Source of the DNA: Nannocystis pusilla
GTDB taxonomy: Bacteria; Myxococcota_A; Polyangia; Nannocystales; Nannocystaceae
Assembly (NCBI RefSeq): GCF_026626665.1
Contig: NZ_JAPNKE010000002.1
Location: forward strand, 3,225,204-3,289,203
Length of the DNA stretch: 64,000 bases
Direction: 5' to 3'
Shown: positions 9,086 to 18,614 of the stretch, in pieces
Position numbering within the stretch: position 1 is the stretch's first letter
How the letters are laid out: each line of letters opens with the position of its first letter
Made by a program: the position numbers and the translations under genes
Notes under the pieces: generated by a model
Databases searched by the model: none
Told to the model about the DNA's origin: nothing
The model's input: the letters and a program-made list of their open reading frames with translations, nothing else

Positions 9086-11652
9086 TCAGCGGTCCGCGAC
9101 GACCCGCCGCAGCGCCAGGCTGCTCACCACCACCGTCACGCTCGACAGCGCCATGGCCCCGGCTGCGAGCGCCGGATCGAGCGCGCGCAACCACCCCGGC
9201 AGGCTGCTCAAGGGATACAGCGCGCCGGCCGCGATCGGGATCAGCACCAGGTTGTAGGCCGAGGCCCAGAACAGGTTGCGGCGGATCGTGCGGACCGTCG
9301 CCCTGCCGATGGCGAGCGCGTCGAGCAGTCCGCGCAGGTCGCTGCGCAGCAGCGTCACGTCGGCGGCGTCGACCGCGACGTCGGTGCCGCTGCCGATCGC
9401 CACGCCGACGTCCGCCTGCACCAGCGCCGGCGCGTCGTTGACCCCGTCGCCCACCATCGCCACCGGGCCCGCGCGCTGCAGCGCGGCCACGGTCGCCGCC
9501 TTGTCGGCCGGCAGCACCTCCGCGTACACGTCCGCCGCTTCGATCCCGACCATCGACGCGATCGCCAGCCCGGTCGCCCGCCGGTCGCCCGTCAGCAGCG
9601 CGACCCGCAGCCCCTGCCCGCGCAGCGCCGCAACCACCTCGCGCGCCTCGGGCCGCGGCGCGTCGGCCAGCGCGATCGATCCCAAGAATTGCTCGTCGCG
9701 CGCCACGTACACGCGCGTGCGGCCCGGCGGATCGAATGTTCTATCGGACATGTCCCGAGCGCCATGCGATCGCTTCGAGTCGGCGACATGACCTGCACTT
9801 TCGGACATAACCCCAGAGACAACAGCCTCAGCCGCACCGCGCGCGCCCGGAGTCGTTCCTGTGCTTTCGGACATGTCCTTGAAAACAGCATCAGCCTGGC
9901 GCCCCGCGCCTGCATCTGCGCTCTGGAACATGTCTCTGGAGAGACGATCGCCCTGGGCCTGGCGCCCCGCGCCTGCATCCGCGCTCTGGAACATGTCCGC
10001 GGAGACACGATCGCCCTGGTCTTCGCGCCCCGCGCTCCCTCTTGCACCCACGCCCCCGGTCGGACGCTCCGTCCGCCCTGCCACCGCCACGCCTTGCGAA
10101 GCGAGCCAGGCCTGCGTCCCGATCCACACCTCTGCCCCGTCGACCAGCGCTCGCAGGCCTCGCCCGCCGATCGCTCGCACCCCGTCGGCGCCGGCAGCTG
10201 CGCGCCGCGGGCTCGCGCGGCCGCCACGATCGCCCGGCCGAGCGGGTGCTCGCTGCCCTGCTCCGCCGCCGCCGCCACCGCCAGCAGCTCGTCCTCGGCC
10301 ACTCCCGATGCCGGCGTGATCGCCTGCAGCTCGGGGCGGCCGAGCGTCAGCGTCCCCGTCTTGTCGAACACCACCACGCGGACCGCCCGCATCGCCTCGA
10401 GCGCCGCGCTGTTCTTGAACAGCAGCCCGCGGCGCGCGGCCGCCCCGGTGGCGACCACGATGGCCGTCGGCGTCGCCAGCCCGAGCGCGCACGGACACGC
10501 GATCACCAGCACCGCGACCGCCCGCATCAGCGCGTGCGCGGCCCCGTGCGACGACAGCAACAGCCATGTCCCGAAGGTCAGGAGCGCCAGGCCGACCACG
10601 ACCGGCACGAACACCCCCGCGATCCGATCGACCAGCGCCTGCACCGGCGCCTTGCTGGCCTGGGCCGCGCGCACCAGGCGGACGATCTGCGACAACGCAG
10701 TGGCCGCGCCGACGCGCGTCGCCGTCACGCGCAGCAGCCCGGGCCCGTTGATCGTCCCGCCCGCCACCGCGTCGCCGACCCCCTTGGCCACCGGCAGGCT
10801 CTCGCCGGTCAGCACGCTCTCGTCGACCGCCGACTCGCCCGCGATCACGCGGCCGTCGACCGGGATGGCCTCGCCCGGGCGGACCACCACCACGTCGCGG
10901 ACCTTGACCGCCTCGGCGGGCAGCTCGAGCTCGACCTCGTCGCGGACGACCCGTGCCTTGCGCGGTCGCAGCTCGAGCAGCGAGCGCAGCGCCTCGCCCG
11001 CGCGACCGCGGGCGCGCGCCTCGAGCAGGCGGCCGAGCGCGACCAGCGTGACGATCGCCGCGGCTGTCTCGAAGTACAGGTGATGCCCGGCCGCCGGCGC
11101 GAGCACCACCGGCACGCTGGCGGCGAACGCCACCCCGGCCCCGAGCGCCACCAGCACGTCCATGTTGGCCCGGCCGGCCCGCAGCGCCCGCGCGGCCCCG
11201 CGGAAGTGCGGCCCGCCGGTGTACGCCAGCACCGGCAGCGTCAGCGCCAGCATCAGCCACGGCAGCCACGGCCGGTCCTCCAGCGCCCCGAAGTCGCGCC
11301 CCATGCTGATCGCCATGAGCGGGGCCGTACACGCCGCGCCGACCACGAAGCGGCGCCAGCTAGCCCGAAGTTCAGCCGCGCGCGCGGCTGTCTCGACGGA
11401 CAGGTCGGTCGCGTCGGCGCCGACGATCACCCCGAAGCCCGCGCCCTCGACCGCCGCCACCAGCGCCCCGCGAGTCGCCGGGGCCGTCGTGGCCAGCGCG
11501 ACCGAGGCGGTCTCGCTGGCGAAGCTGACCTGCGCCGCCGCGACCCCGGGCACCCGCGCCAGCGCGCGCTCGATCGTCTGCGCGCAGTTGGCACAGCGCA
11601 TCCCGGTCAGCGCGAGGTCGACCGATTCGGCCGCGGAGGCGGGGGCGTTCAC
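9086..11652 (-). CDS. copA: copper-type heavy-metal P-type ATPase with in-frame repeat insertion
   Basis: Start GTG 11652. Domains in order: an HMA domain ([15 protein letters not shown]), membrane helices, the actuator region ([17 protein letters not shown]), CPC metal site [12 protein letters not shown], phosphorylation motif [19 protein letters not shown] of the nucleotide-binding domain, [10 protein letters not shown] and two final helices. CPC with one HMA domain indicates Cu(I) export across the inner membrane. The frame changes at the C-run 10180-10183 (one base missing), after LPAPTG and before VRAIGGRGL. Between [11 protein letters not shown] and [17 protein letters not shown] lies an insertion of about 100 residues encoded by palindromic repeats, inside the nucleotide-binding domain. 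It makes the protein about 855 residues, longer than usual. Confidence 0.88.
9735..10040. repeat. palindromic and 63-bp direct repeats inside copA
   Basis: Contains exact GGACATGTCC at 9745-9754 and 9869-9878, plus two nearly identical 63-bp direct repeats (9896-9958 and 9959-10021), each with GCTCTGGAACATGT at its centre and a partial third unit. The period is 21 codons, so the reading frame of the ATPase is kept. The encoded peptides repeat [14 protein letters not shown]. Confidence 0.85.
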
Positions 11653-11690
11653 GCGGACCCGAGCATAGCCGAGCGCCGCGGCGCGGGCCG

Positions 11691-11735
11691 CTGACCTGAC
11701 CCTTGGTCATGTCAGCCGCCTCACCCGCGGCGGCT
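11691..11735 (-). terminator. tandem hairpins after the Thr/Ser-rich lipoprotein gene
   Basis: 11691-11715 forms an 11-bp stem with one mismatch (CTGACCTGACC / GGTCATGTCAG, loop CTT). 11714-11735 forms AGCCGCC/GGCGGCT. They lie right after the lipoprotein stop codon and before the start of copA. No T-tract, so the role is inferred. Confidence 0.45.
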
Positions 11736-11739
11736 TGAC

Positions 11740-12512
11740 TCACCAGCAGTAGTTGCCGTCGCCGTTGGGCAGGCCGACCAGCTCGCACGCCATCCCGGTC
11801 GGGCAGTCGGCGTCGGTCACGCACTCGAGGAAGCACGCCTTCTGCATCGCGTCGATGGCGAGGCAGCGCGTGATCGCCGGGCTGTTGGGCTTCGGCGCGC
11901 ACTGGGCCTCGGTCTGGCACAGCACCGTGCAGAAGCCGTCGAACGCGACCATGTCGGCGTCCTGCAGGCTGAGGCAGCCGCCGCCGTTGAGGCCGGGGCA
12001 CATCTCGCTGGGGAAGCAGTTCGAGTAGAGGCCGGTGGCCGGCTGCGGATCTTTGGCCGGCGGCGGGTCGGTCGTCATCATCATCGTCGTGCTCGAGCTC
12101 GACGACGAGCTGGTGTCGTCGGTGGTCGAGCTCGACGTCGACCCGGTGGTCGTGCTCGTGCTCGACGACGAGCTCGAGCTGGAGGTCGTCTCGTCGGTCG
12201 TGTTCGGCTCCGAGGTCGTCTCCGGCGGGTCGGAGGTCGCCGGCGTGCTGGTCGAGGTCGGATCGACGCTGGTCGTGTCGACCGGCGTGGTGCTCGTCCC
12301 GGATCGCCCGACGTGTCGTTGGTGGTGTCGCTGGTGCCGGGCGTGGTGCCAGGCGTGGTGCCGGGCGTGGTGTTCGGGTTCGTCGCGCTGGTCGGCTGGT
12401 TGGTCGCAAACCCGGAGAACCCGCTGGTCTGGTTGTCGTCGTCGCCGCAGCCGGCGGGCGCCACGAGAAGCCCGCCGAACAGCACCACTCGCAAGCCACG
12501 AAGGATAAGCAT
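11740..12512 (-). CDS. lipoprotein with long Thr/Ser linker and Cys-rich C-terminus (one frameshift)
   Basis: Start ATG 12512. MLILRGLRVVLFGGLLVAPAGC is a lipoprotein signal with Cys at residue 22. After GFATNQPTSATNPNTTPG the protein becomes almost pure Thr/Ser/Pro/Asp for over 80 residues, with runs of serine. It ends with a Cys-rich domain (YSNCFPSEMCPGLNGG, GFCTVLCQTEAQC, ACFLECVTDADCPTGMAC). The frame changes at the C-run 12298-12300, where one missing base joins DTSGDPG to TSTTPVDTT. The layout is the surface-exposed, probably O-glycosylated or spacer-tethered lipoprotein type seen again in the 50-59 kb cluster, but without a beta-helix. Function unknown. Confidence 0.75.
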
Positions 12513-12644
12513 CGCCGTCGTCCCTCCGCGCGCGACGCCTGTCGCCCGCCACAGCAGCAATCCCAAACCGCGCCAGGAGCGTCAAGCACGATCGCCCCGG
12601 CGATCCGGGCCCAGTTTACGGCCCTGCTGGCCACACAGGCCGCG

Positions 12645-14117
12645 TCACGCCCCAGCCCGCATCCGCGAACGCACCCGCCTCGACAGCGGCAGCAGGAGCC
12701 ACGCCAGCGCCGCGCCCTCGGCGATGCTGCAGACCACCACGAACAGCACGCTGACCGTCGCGCTCCAGCGGGGCATGAGCGGCGGACCGGGCTCGCCGAG
12801 GCCGAGACCCGGCAAGAGCCACACGTCCGGCGCCCGACACAGCACCAGCGCCGCGGCCAGCAGCCCGAGCGCCGGCGCCAGCTGGGCCCGCGGCGACTGT
12901 CCGGCGAGCCCGAGCCCCAGCGCCAGCACGCCCGCGGGGACGCACGCGAACCACAGCTGCTGACCTCGCGGCGCGAACACCGGGGGTCCGAGAGCGACGG
13001 CCAGCCGTGCATCACCGCGATCCCCACGAGCGCCAGCAGCAGCGCCCACGGCACGCGCCGCCACCACGCGGACGACCTGTCCGATCGTACACCCCACCCC
13101 AGGCCGAGCGCCGCCAGCAGACCCGCCACGGCGACGCGCAGAGGTCCCGGCCGCGGCAGGGTCACGCCCGGGGCCGGATCGGCGAGCGCGTCGGACCACG
13201 GACGCCCGCGAGCGTCGCTGGGGAGCTCGGCCCCCAGCGCGTCGGCGAGGGCCCGCGCGAGGTCGACGAGGTGGATCGACGCGATCGTCGGCGACGGCGC
13301 GATCCCTGGCCCCGCCACGCAGCCGCGGACGATCCGGATCTCCGGCTCCTCGCCTCCGTGCCCGCCCGCCGGGCGATGCCCGTGGTCCGCGAGGACGAAC
13401 CACAGCGCGTCGGCCGGCCCCGCGGCGCGCAGGCGGCCCAGCAATTCGTCGGCGCCGCGGACCGCCTCGGCGTAGGCCGGCGAGGCCGCGCCCGCCGCGT
13501 GGCCGGCCTCGTCGACGCGCAGCACGTGCACATGCACGAGTCGCGACGGCGACGCCACCGCCGCGACCGCGTGCTCGGGGAACGCTGCGCGCCACGCCTC
13601 CGGGTCCTCGGGGTCGCGCGACGGATCGGGGCGCGTGGTCGCGGCCGAACGAGCGCACGATCTCCGGGTGTGACTCGGCGAGGGCCACGCTGTCCGCGAC
13701 CTGGGCCGGGCTCGCGCCGGGCGGCGGCGCCTCGAGCTGCGTCGCGCGGTACTGCAGGCCCGACTGCTGCTGCGTCCGCCCGGTCCACAGCGCCGCCTGC
13801 ACCGGCAGCGAGACCGTCGGGAAGCCGACGTCGATCCGCAGCTCCTGCCCGGCCGCGCACACGGCCGACAGGGCCGGCAGCTTGCGCGCCGCCGCAGCCC
13901 CGAGGCCGTCGAGCAGCACCACCCGCACGTGCGCCGCGGGGGCCAGGCCCGGACCCGAGCCTGTCCCGAGGAACATGTCCATCGGGACCTGTCCGTCGCG
14001 CCCGACGAGCGCGCGCACGAACGCCTTGCGGGCCGGGTTGGCGCCGAGGGCCAGGATCGCCAGCACGGCCGCGCCGAGCAGCCAGCGCGCCGCGGGGTTG
14101 GTGCGGGGAGCAGTCAC
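12645..14117 (-). CDS. alkaline-phosphatase-superfamily phosphodiesterase-like membrane protein (two frameshifts)
   Basis: Start ATG 14117; membrane helix at residues 11-30. The extracytoplasmic part shows VVLLDGLG (metal-binding Asp), FPTVSLPVQAALWTGRTQQQ (nucleophile Thr region) and, after the first frame change, LADHGHRPAGGHGG (metal ligands), which together define type I phosphodiesterase/nucleotide-pyrophosphatase-like enzymes. Several C-terminal helices follow (WALLLALVGIAV, LAPALGLLAAALVLC, SVLFVVVCSIAEGAALAW). Frames change at the G-runs 13628-13631 and 12982-12986, each missing one base. A CGAGGAACATGTCCATCGGG palindrome copy lies near 13977 within the first third. Substrate unknown; perhaps lipid- or glycan-linked phosphate outside the inner membrane. 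Confidence 0.7.
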   Translation of the reverse strand: MTAPRTNPAARWLLGAAVLAILALGANPARKAFVRALVGRDGQVPMDMFLGTGSGPGLAPAAHVRVVLLDGLGAAAARKLPALSAVCAAGQELRIDVGFPTVSLPVQAALWTGRTQQQSGLQYRATQLEAPPPGASPAQVADSVALAESHPEIVRSFGRDHAPRSVARPRGPGGVARSVPRARGRGGGVAVATRACARAARRRGRPRGGRGLAGLRRGGPRRRRIAGPPARRGAGRRAVVRPRGPRASPGGRARRRGAGDPDRPRLRGGARDRAVADDRVDPPRRPRAGPRRRAGGRAPQRRSRASVVRRARRSGPGRDPAAAGTSARRRGGSAGGARPGVGCTIGQVVRVVAARAVGAAAGARGDRGDARLAVALGPPVFAPRGQQLWFACVPAGVLALGLGLAGQSPRAQLAPALGLLAAALVLCRAPDVWLLPGLGLGEPGPPLMPRWSATVSVLFVVVCSIAEGAALAWLLLPLSRRVRSRMRAGA

Positions 14118-14223
14118 CCGCCGGGAACGCTAGACCGGCGCCTCGCGCGTGTCGAGGCCGACCCTCGCCGACCTCACCCGCGATGGCTTCGAACGGGCGC
14201 ACCACACGAGGGCCCCCCGCGCG

Positions 14224-14470
14224 ACCTCGGAGGTGGGCCGACCGACGAGATCGGCGATCGCACGACCTCCGAAGTCGCTTCGTCGTCGGGGCTCAATGTT
14301 CGCCTTTCAACTCACGGCGACAGGCGGGGTCAGCAGCGCCACCGTCATCGCTACCTCGGAGGGGAGCCGACCGACGAGATCGGTGATGCACGACCTCCGA
14401 AGTCGTTTCGTCGTCGGGACTCGACGCTCACGCGCCGGTCGTCACGGCGACAGGCGGGCAAGCAGCGCCA
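14224..14470. repeat. imperfect direct duplication including the 3' tail of rsmE
   Basis: A block CCTCGGAG...CCGACCGACGAGATCGG...ACGACCTCCGAAGTCG...TCGTCGTCGGG occurs twice (starting near 14226 and 14354). Each is followed by CACGGCGACAGGCGGG and AGCAGCGCCACC. In the second copy that last part is the C-terminal coding end of rsmE; in the first copy it is non-coding. The gap 14118-14441 holds no other feature. Confidence 0.75.
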
Positions 14471-15164
14471 CCACCGCCGTCTCGACCCGCAAGATCCGCG
14501 GCCCGAGGTCGATCGCCTGGGCCACCTGCGCCAGCGCGGCTGCCTCGGCCGGGATGAACCCGCCTTCGGGTCCCACGATCAACGTCACCGGACCTGTCGG
14601 CGTGCGCGGGCACGGCGTCGGCGCGCCCGGGTGGGCCACCAGCGCAGCGCGGCCCTCGCTCAGCGCCGGCAGGCGCTCGCGGACGAACCGGCCGAAGTGT
14701 TCCGGGTGGATCTCGACCGTCGGCACGATCGTGTCGCGCGCCTGCTCGAGCCCGAGGCGGAGGTCCTCCGCGATCGCCTCGGCGTGCAGCCCGTGGCTCG
14801 AGAAGTAGCTGCGTTCGACCCGCTCGGCCCGGAACAGCGCGAAGCGCTTGACCCCGAGCGCGGTCGCCTGCTGCAGCACCTTGCGCAGCGTCGGCGGCCG
14901 CGGGAGCGCCAGCGCCAGCGTGACGTCGAGGGCCGGCGGCGGCGGGTCCGACAGGCGCACCTGCAGCTTGGCCGCGTGGTCGTCGACGGCGACGATCGTG
15001 GCCCGACCCATCGCCCCGCCCTCGACCCCGACGCCGACCTCGTCGCCGGCGCGCGCGCGCAGGACCTCGCGCAGGTGCTGCAGTCGTCTGTCCGAAAGGA
15101 CAGCCCGGTACGAGCCCGCTTCGGCCGGCGCGAGCTCGTCCGGTCGCAGCAAGATCAGGTTCAC
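14442..15164 (-). CDS. rsmE: 16S rRNA (uracil-1498-N3)-methyltransferase
   Basis: 240 residues from GTG 15164; the GTG overlaps the TGA of the upstream gene (GTGA), so the two are translationally coupled. The N-terminal PUA-like RNA-binding part (LSDRRLQHLREVLRARAGDEV) precedes the SPOUT methyltransferase knot with GPVTLIVGPEGGFIPAEA and LGPRILRVETAVVALLA, the SAM-binding motifs of RsmE. It methylates N3 of U1498 in 16S rRNA, in the cytoplasm, using SAM. Length is normal for the family. The 3' end is duplicated downstream (14224-14470). Codons for VLSDR use the palindrome CTGTCC-TTTC-GGACAG. Confidence 0.93.
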   Translation of the reverse strand: MNLILLRPDELAPAEAGSYRAVLSDRRLQHLREVLRARAGDEVGVGVEGGAMGRATIVAVDDHAAKLQVRLSDPPPPALDVTLALALPRPPTLRKVLQQATALGVKRFALFRAERVERSYFSSHGLHAEAIAEDLRLGLEQARDTIVPTVEIHPEHFGRFVRERLPALSEGRAALVAHPGAPTPCPRTPTGPVTLIVGPEGGFIPAEAAALAQVAQAIDLGPRILRVETAVVALLARLSP

Positions 15165-16153
15165 TGCCCCTGCTGCTGGCGGGACAGGTACGCGAAGGTG
15201 CTGGCGATCTGGAACCCGAGCAGGCGGCCGATCCACGGCAGCGCCTCGGGCTCGGCGGCCAGGCGGATCTCCGCCGCCAGCACGCGGACCTTGGCGGCCT
15301 CGACGTCGTTGCCCCCGAGCCACAGCGTGATCGCGCTGTCCTCGAGCAGGTTGGCGACCTGGGCCTTGAGGTCGGCGCGCAGCGTCTCGTCGCCGCGGGC
15401 GCCGTCGAGCAGCGCGTCGTAGCGGGCGTCCTCGGCGCTCTGCTCGTTGAGGTCGGGGTGCTTCTCGTTGACGCGGCGCATCATCGGCTCGACGTCGATC
15501 ACCGGCGGCCACACGTTCACGCGCGCGTTGGCGAGGGTCATGATCACGTTGTCCTTGTCGGGCGTGAAGTCGACCGGGGGCAGCACGCCGTCGAGGAAGC
15601 TGGTCGGGCGGCTCGCCGGCGCCTCGCCCAGGTGGACCAGCATGTCGTCGAGCTGGCGCGGCACCGCGAAGCCGGACGACAGCGTCTGCTCGCGGGCCCA
15701 GCGGATGCGGGCGCGGGCCCAGTCGGCCGGCACGCGGCGGTCGCTGCCGCGGTCCCAGTCGCGGATCATCCGCGAGCGCTGGCCGTCGGTCTGCACGTAC
15801 GTGGCGAAGTCGACGATCTGGTCGCGGCCGCTGATCGCCGCCACCCACAGGTAGCTGCGCTCTTCCTGCGGCGCGCTGATCATCACCCGCGACAGGCCGG
15901 GCGTGCTCTCGGTGTCGACGACCGCCACCGCCGCGAGGTCGCCGCGGAGGTCCTTGAGGTCGCCCGCCGACCAGCCGCGCGGGGCGTCGGCCTCGGGGAT
16001 CGTCACGCCCTTGCTGCGCAGCGTGTGGATCGCCTTGCGCGCGGCCTTGCGGACCTGTTTGTCGTCGTGGTCCTGGAGGGCGACGAGCGCCGCGGCGTCA
16101 CGAGCGGCGACGAGTTTGGGGATCGACTCGAGGAGAGCGGGGCCGGATGCCAT
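15161..16153 (-). CDS. HEAT-like conserved protein of unknown function, coupled to rsmE
   Basis: 330 residues from ATG 16153, intact. The first 50 residues (LLESIPKLVAARDAAALVAL, VRKAARKAIHTLRSKG) resemble a single HEAT-type helical repeat, and the rest is a mixed alpha/beta domain without signal peptide or membrane segment. The stop overlaps the rsmE start by four bases and the sulfatase-like gene ends 12 bases upstream, so the three are probably one transcript. Overlap with an rRNA methyltransferase hints at a translation or RNA-related role, but no motif proves it. I do not recognise the family. Confidence 0.7.
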   Translation of the reverse strand: MASGPALLESIPKLVAARDAAALVALQDHDDKQVRKAARKAIHTLRSKGVTIPEADAPRGWSAGDLKDLRGDLAAVAVVDTESTPGLSRVMISAPQEERSYLWVAAISGRDQIVDFATYVQTDGQRSRMIRDWDRGSDRRVPADWARARIRWAREQTLSSGFAVPRQLDDMLVHLGEAPASRPTSFLDGVLPPVDFTPDKDNVIMTLANARVNVWPPVIDVEPMMRRVNEKHPDLNEQSAEDARYDALLDGARGDETLRADLKAQVANLLEDSAITLWLGGNDVEAAKVRVLAAEIRLAAEPEALPWIGRLLGFQIASTFAYLSRQQQGQ

Positions 16154-16165
16154 GCGCGGCGATTA

Positions 16166-18392
16166 CTACATCCCGTGGTCGAGCGCAAAGGCCGGCTTGA
16201 GGTCCGCGCCGGTCCCCCAGCGGCTCCGCTTCCACCGCCCTTCGGCGGCTGTCTCCCACGCCAGGGCGGTGCGGGTCAGGCGAAGGGCGATCCCGCCGTC
16301 GTCCTCGAGGTCGCGGGTCTCCCCGGGATCGGCCGCCAGGTCGTACAGGCGCTGCGCGTCGCGACCGCTGCCGACGATGAGCTTGTAGTCGCCGAGGACC
16401 GCCGCGCGGGCGCCGTCGCCGAGGTAGGCGACCACCAGCCGGGGCGGCGGCTGGGGGTCGTCGATCAGCGGCACCAGGCTGTCGCCCTGCCACTGCGGCG
16501 GGAACGGCAGCCCCAGCAGGTCGGCCAGCGTCGGCGCCAGGTCGAGCAGGTCGACCGGCGCCGTCACGCGCCCCGGCGCCAGCAGGGCCGGCGCGCGGAT
16601 CACCAGCGGCACCCGCAGGCTCTCCTCGTGCAGCGAGAACCCGTGCAGCGCCCCGCCGTGCTCGAAGAACTCCTCGCCGTGCAGCCCGACCAGCACCAGC
16701 GCCGCCTCGTCGAGCCCGCCCTGCTCCTCCATCGCCGCCAGCAGGTCGGCCAGCGCCGCGTCGACCACCTGCAGCTCGCCGCGGTACAGCCGGCGCACGT
16801 AGTCGCGCTGGGCCGGCTCGGCCACCACCCGGCCGGCGCGCACCCGCCCGAGCCACAAATGCGTCAGATGCGGCAGCGGCGCGTCGGGCGGCGGCGGCCC
16901 GCCGACGTGCTCGCGCGGCGGGTCGTACGGCGCCTGCGGATCGGTCATGTCGGCGTACACGAAGCGCGGCGCCGGCCGGCCCGCGATCGCCTCCAGCGCC
17001 GCGCGCACCACCGATCGCGCGTCCTTCCCGGAGCCTGTCCCTTGGGTCATGTTACGGACGAAGTCGAGGCCCTGGACCAGCCCGCGCTCGGCGTTGAAGT
17101 CGGCGTTGGCGGCGACCGCGACCCCGTAATAACCTGCCCGATCGAGCAGCTCCGGCAGCAGCACCTGGCCGTCGGCGACGAACGTCCCGCGCACCGTCGC
17201 GTGGCCGGGCGGCGGCACCGACGACAGCAGCGCCGCGTGGGTCGGCACCGCCCACGGCGACACCGCGTAGGCGCGCTCGAACACCAGCGACTCGGCCGCC
17301 AGCCGCTCGACCGCCGGGAACCGCGGCCCGCCGAGCAGCACCCCGAGCAGGTCGTCGGCGCGGGCGCCCTCGACCGCCAGCACGATCAGGTCGCGCGGCT
17401 TGCGTTCGCGGCGATCGACCGGCCGCGAGCGACCCGCGACCAGCTGCAGCACCCGCAGCGTCGCCCCTCCCCGCCCGCCGGCGTGCGCACCTCGATCCGC
17501 AGCGGCTGCCCGCCGTAGCCCGAGAGGTCGAGGTCGCGGCCCGCGGGGCCGAGCGCCCCGTCGAGCAGCAGCGCCGGCGGCCGGCCCTCGCGGTGCTCGG
17601 CGTCGGTGCTGACCAGCACCGCCACCTCCCCGCGGCCCTCGACGCGCAACCGCCCGCGCCGCGGCGCCAGCGCGTAGAACACCAGAGATGTCCCCTGGGA
17701 CAGGTCGAGCGAGACCTCGTCGCCCTCGCCGGCGTGCACGCGATAGCCGCCCGCCTGCGCCGCCGGCCCGGCGACGATCGCCGCGCGCGGCCCGACCTCG
17801 ACGCGCCCGATCGCCGCGCTCGGCTGCCCGCCGCGACCGAGGCGCGAGAAGTGCAGCCGCAGCCGGTTCTCGCCCGCGCGCACCAGCGCCGCCGGCAGCG
17901 AGAACGTCCGCCGCTCCCACTCCTCGCCGATCGACAGGTGCGCCAGCGGTTGCTCGTTCCACAGCGCCGTGACCGCCTGCCCCGGCACCATCGCCCGCAG
18001 CGTCACCGCCATCGCCAGCCCCGGCTGCCCGTCGCTGTCCGGGTGCAGCTTCGGCGCCAGCTTGCCGTCGAGCGGCAGCGTCAGCGTCCCGCCGGCGCCG
18101 AACACCAGCGCCCCGCGCTCCTCGCCGAACTCCTCGCCCAGCCGGAGCGCCGCGCCCGTCCCCAGGTCGAGGTTGGCCCGCGCCTGCACCCGCCCGAGCT
18201 CGACCACCAGCCGCCCGTCGACCAGCGTCAGCGCGCCCGGCCGCTGCGCGATCAGATCCTGCCACAGGTCGGCCGTGACGATCCGGGCCACCGGCGCCGG
18301 CGCGGCCGGCCGCGGCGCGGCGACCGGCGCGGACGCGCCTCGGGCCTGCTGGCCTCACAGCCAGGTCCGAAGAGACATGTCAGAGAGAACAT
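16166..18392 (-). CDS. sulfatase-like hydrolase, probable lipoprotein (frameshifted)
   Basis: C-terminal two thirds is a sulfatase/alkaline-phosphatase fold: LIVLAVEGARADDLL (metal site), AVSPWAVPTHAALLSSVPPPGHA (nucleophile loop), FVYADMTDPQAPYDPP, LVLVGLHGEEFFEHGG (metal ligands), DLAPTLADLLGL. The loop lacks the CxPSR motif that makes formylglycine, so a true sulfatase reaction is doubtful; a Thr nucleophile phosphoesterase is as likely. The N-terminal half is a beta-rich domain (GRLVVELGRVQARANLDLG). The frame changes at the C-runs near 17469. A second change near 18340 would join a lipoprotein signal (MFSLTCLFGPGC, ATG 18392) to ASAPVAAPRPAAPAPVARIV. If that is wrong, GTG 18291 is the start. 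Confidence 0.65.
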
Positions 18393-18614
18393 GCCCGTCA
18401 GCACATGCCCCTTCCACCATGTCCTGAAGGACCGCTGCGCTGCCGCCCGCTCCGGCGGCCTCGCCCCCGCGTCCGCCCGCCGCGAGCCCGTCGTCGGCCG
18501 CGTCAGCCCGGCCGGCTCCAGCGGCACCGCGCCGGCCTCGCTCCCTCGTTCATCTGGCCCGAAGTCCATGGCCCGAAATTCCTGCTCCAAACGCCATGCG
18601 CGAGCGCGGCGCGC
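18393..18614. repeat. palindrome-rich spacer upstream of the sulfatase-like gene
   Basis: Carries GCACATGCCCCTT, CCATGTCCTGAAGGACC near 18418, and CATCTGGCCCGAAGTCCATGG near 18550, members of the window-wide palindrome family. They separate the stop of the large lipoprotein gene (18615) from the sulfatase-like start. No separate gene is supported here. Confidence 0.5.

Noticed and set aside
9086..11652. copA as a decayed pseudogene
   Set aside because: All catalytic motifs are intact; the single break is in a C-run and the long insertion keeps the frame.
11372..13558. Long minus-strand frame crossing two genes and the copA start
   Set aside because: Only its first part belongs to the phosphodiesterase-like gene; the remainder is out of frame with clear gene features.
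16166..18392. Calling the sulfatase-like protein a true sulfatase
   Set aside because: The CxPSR/SxPSR motif required for formylglycine is missing.
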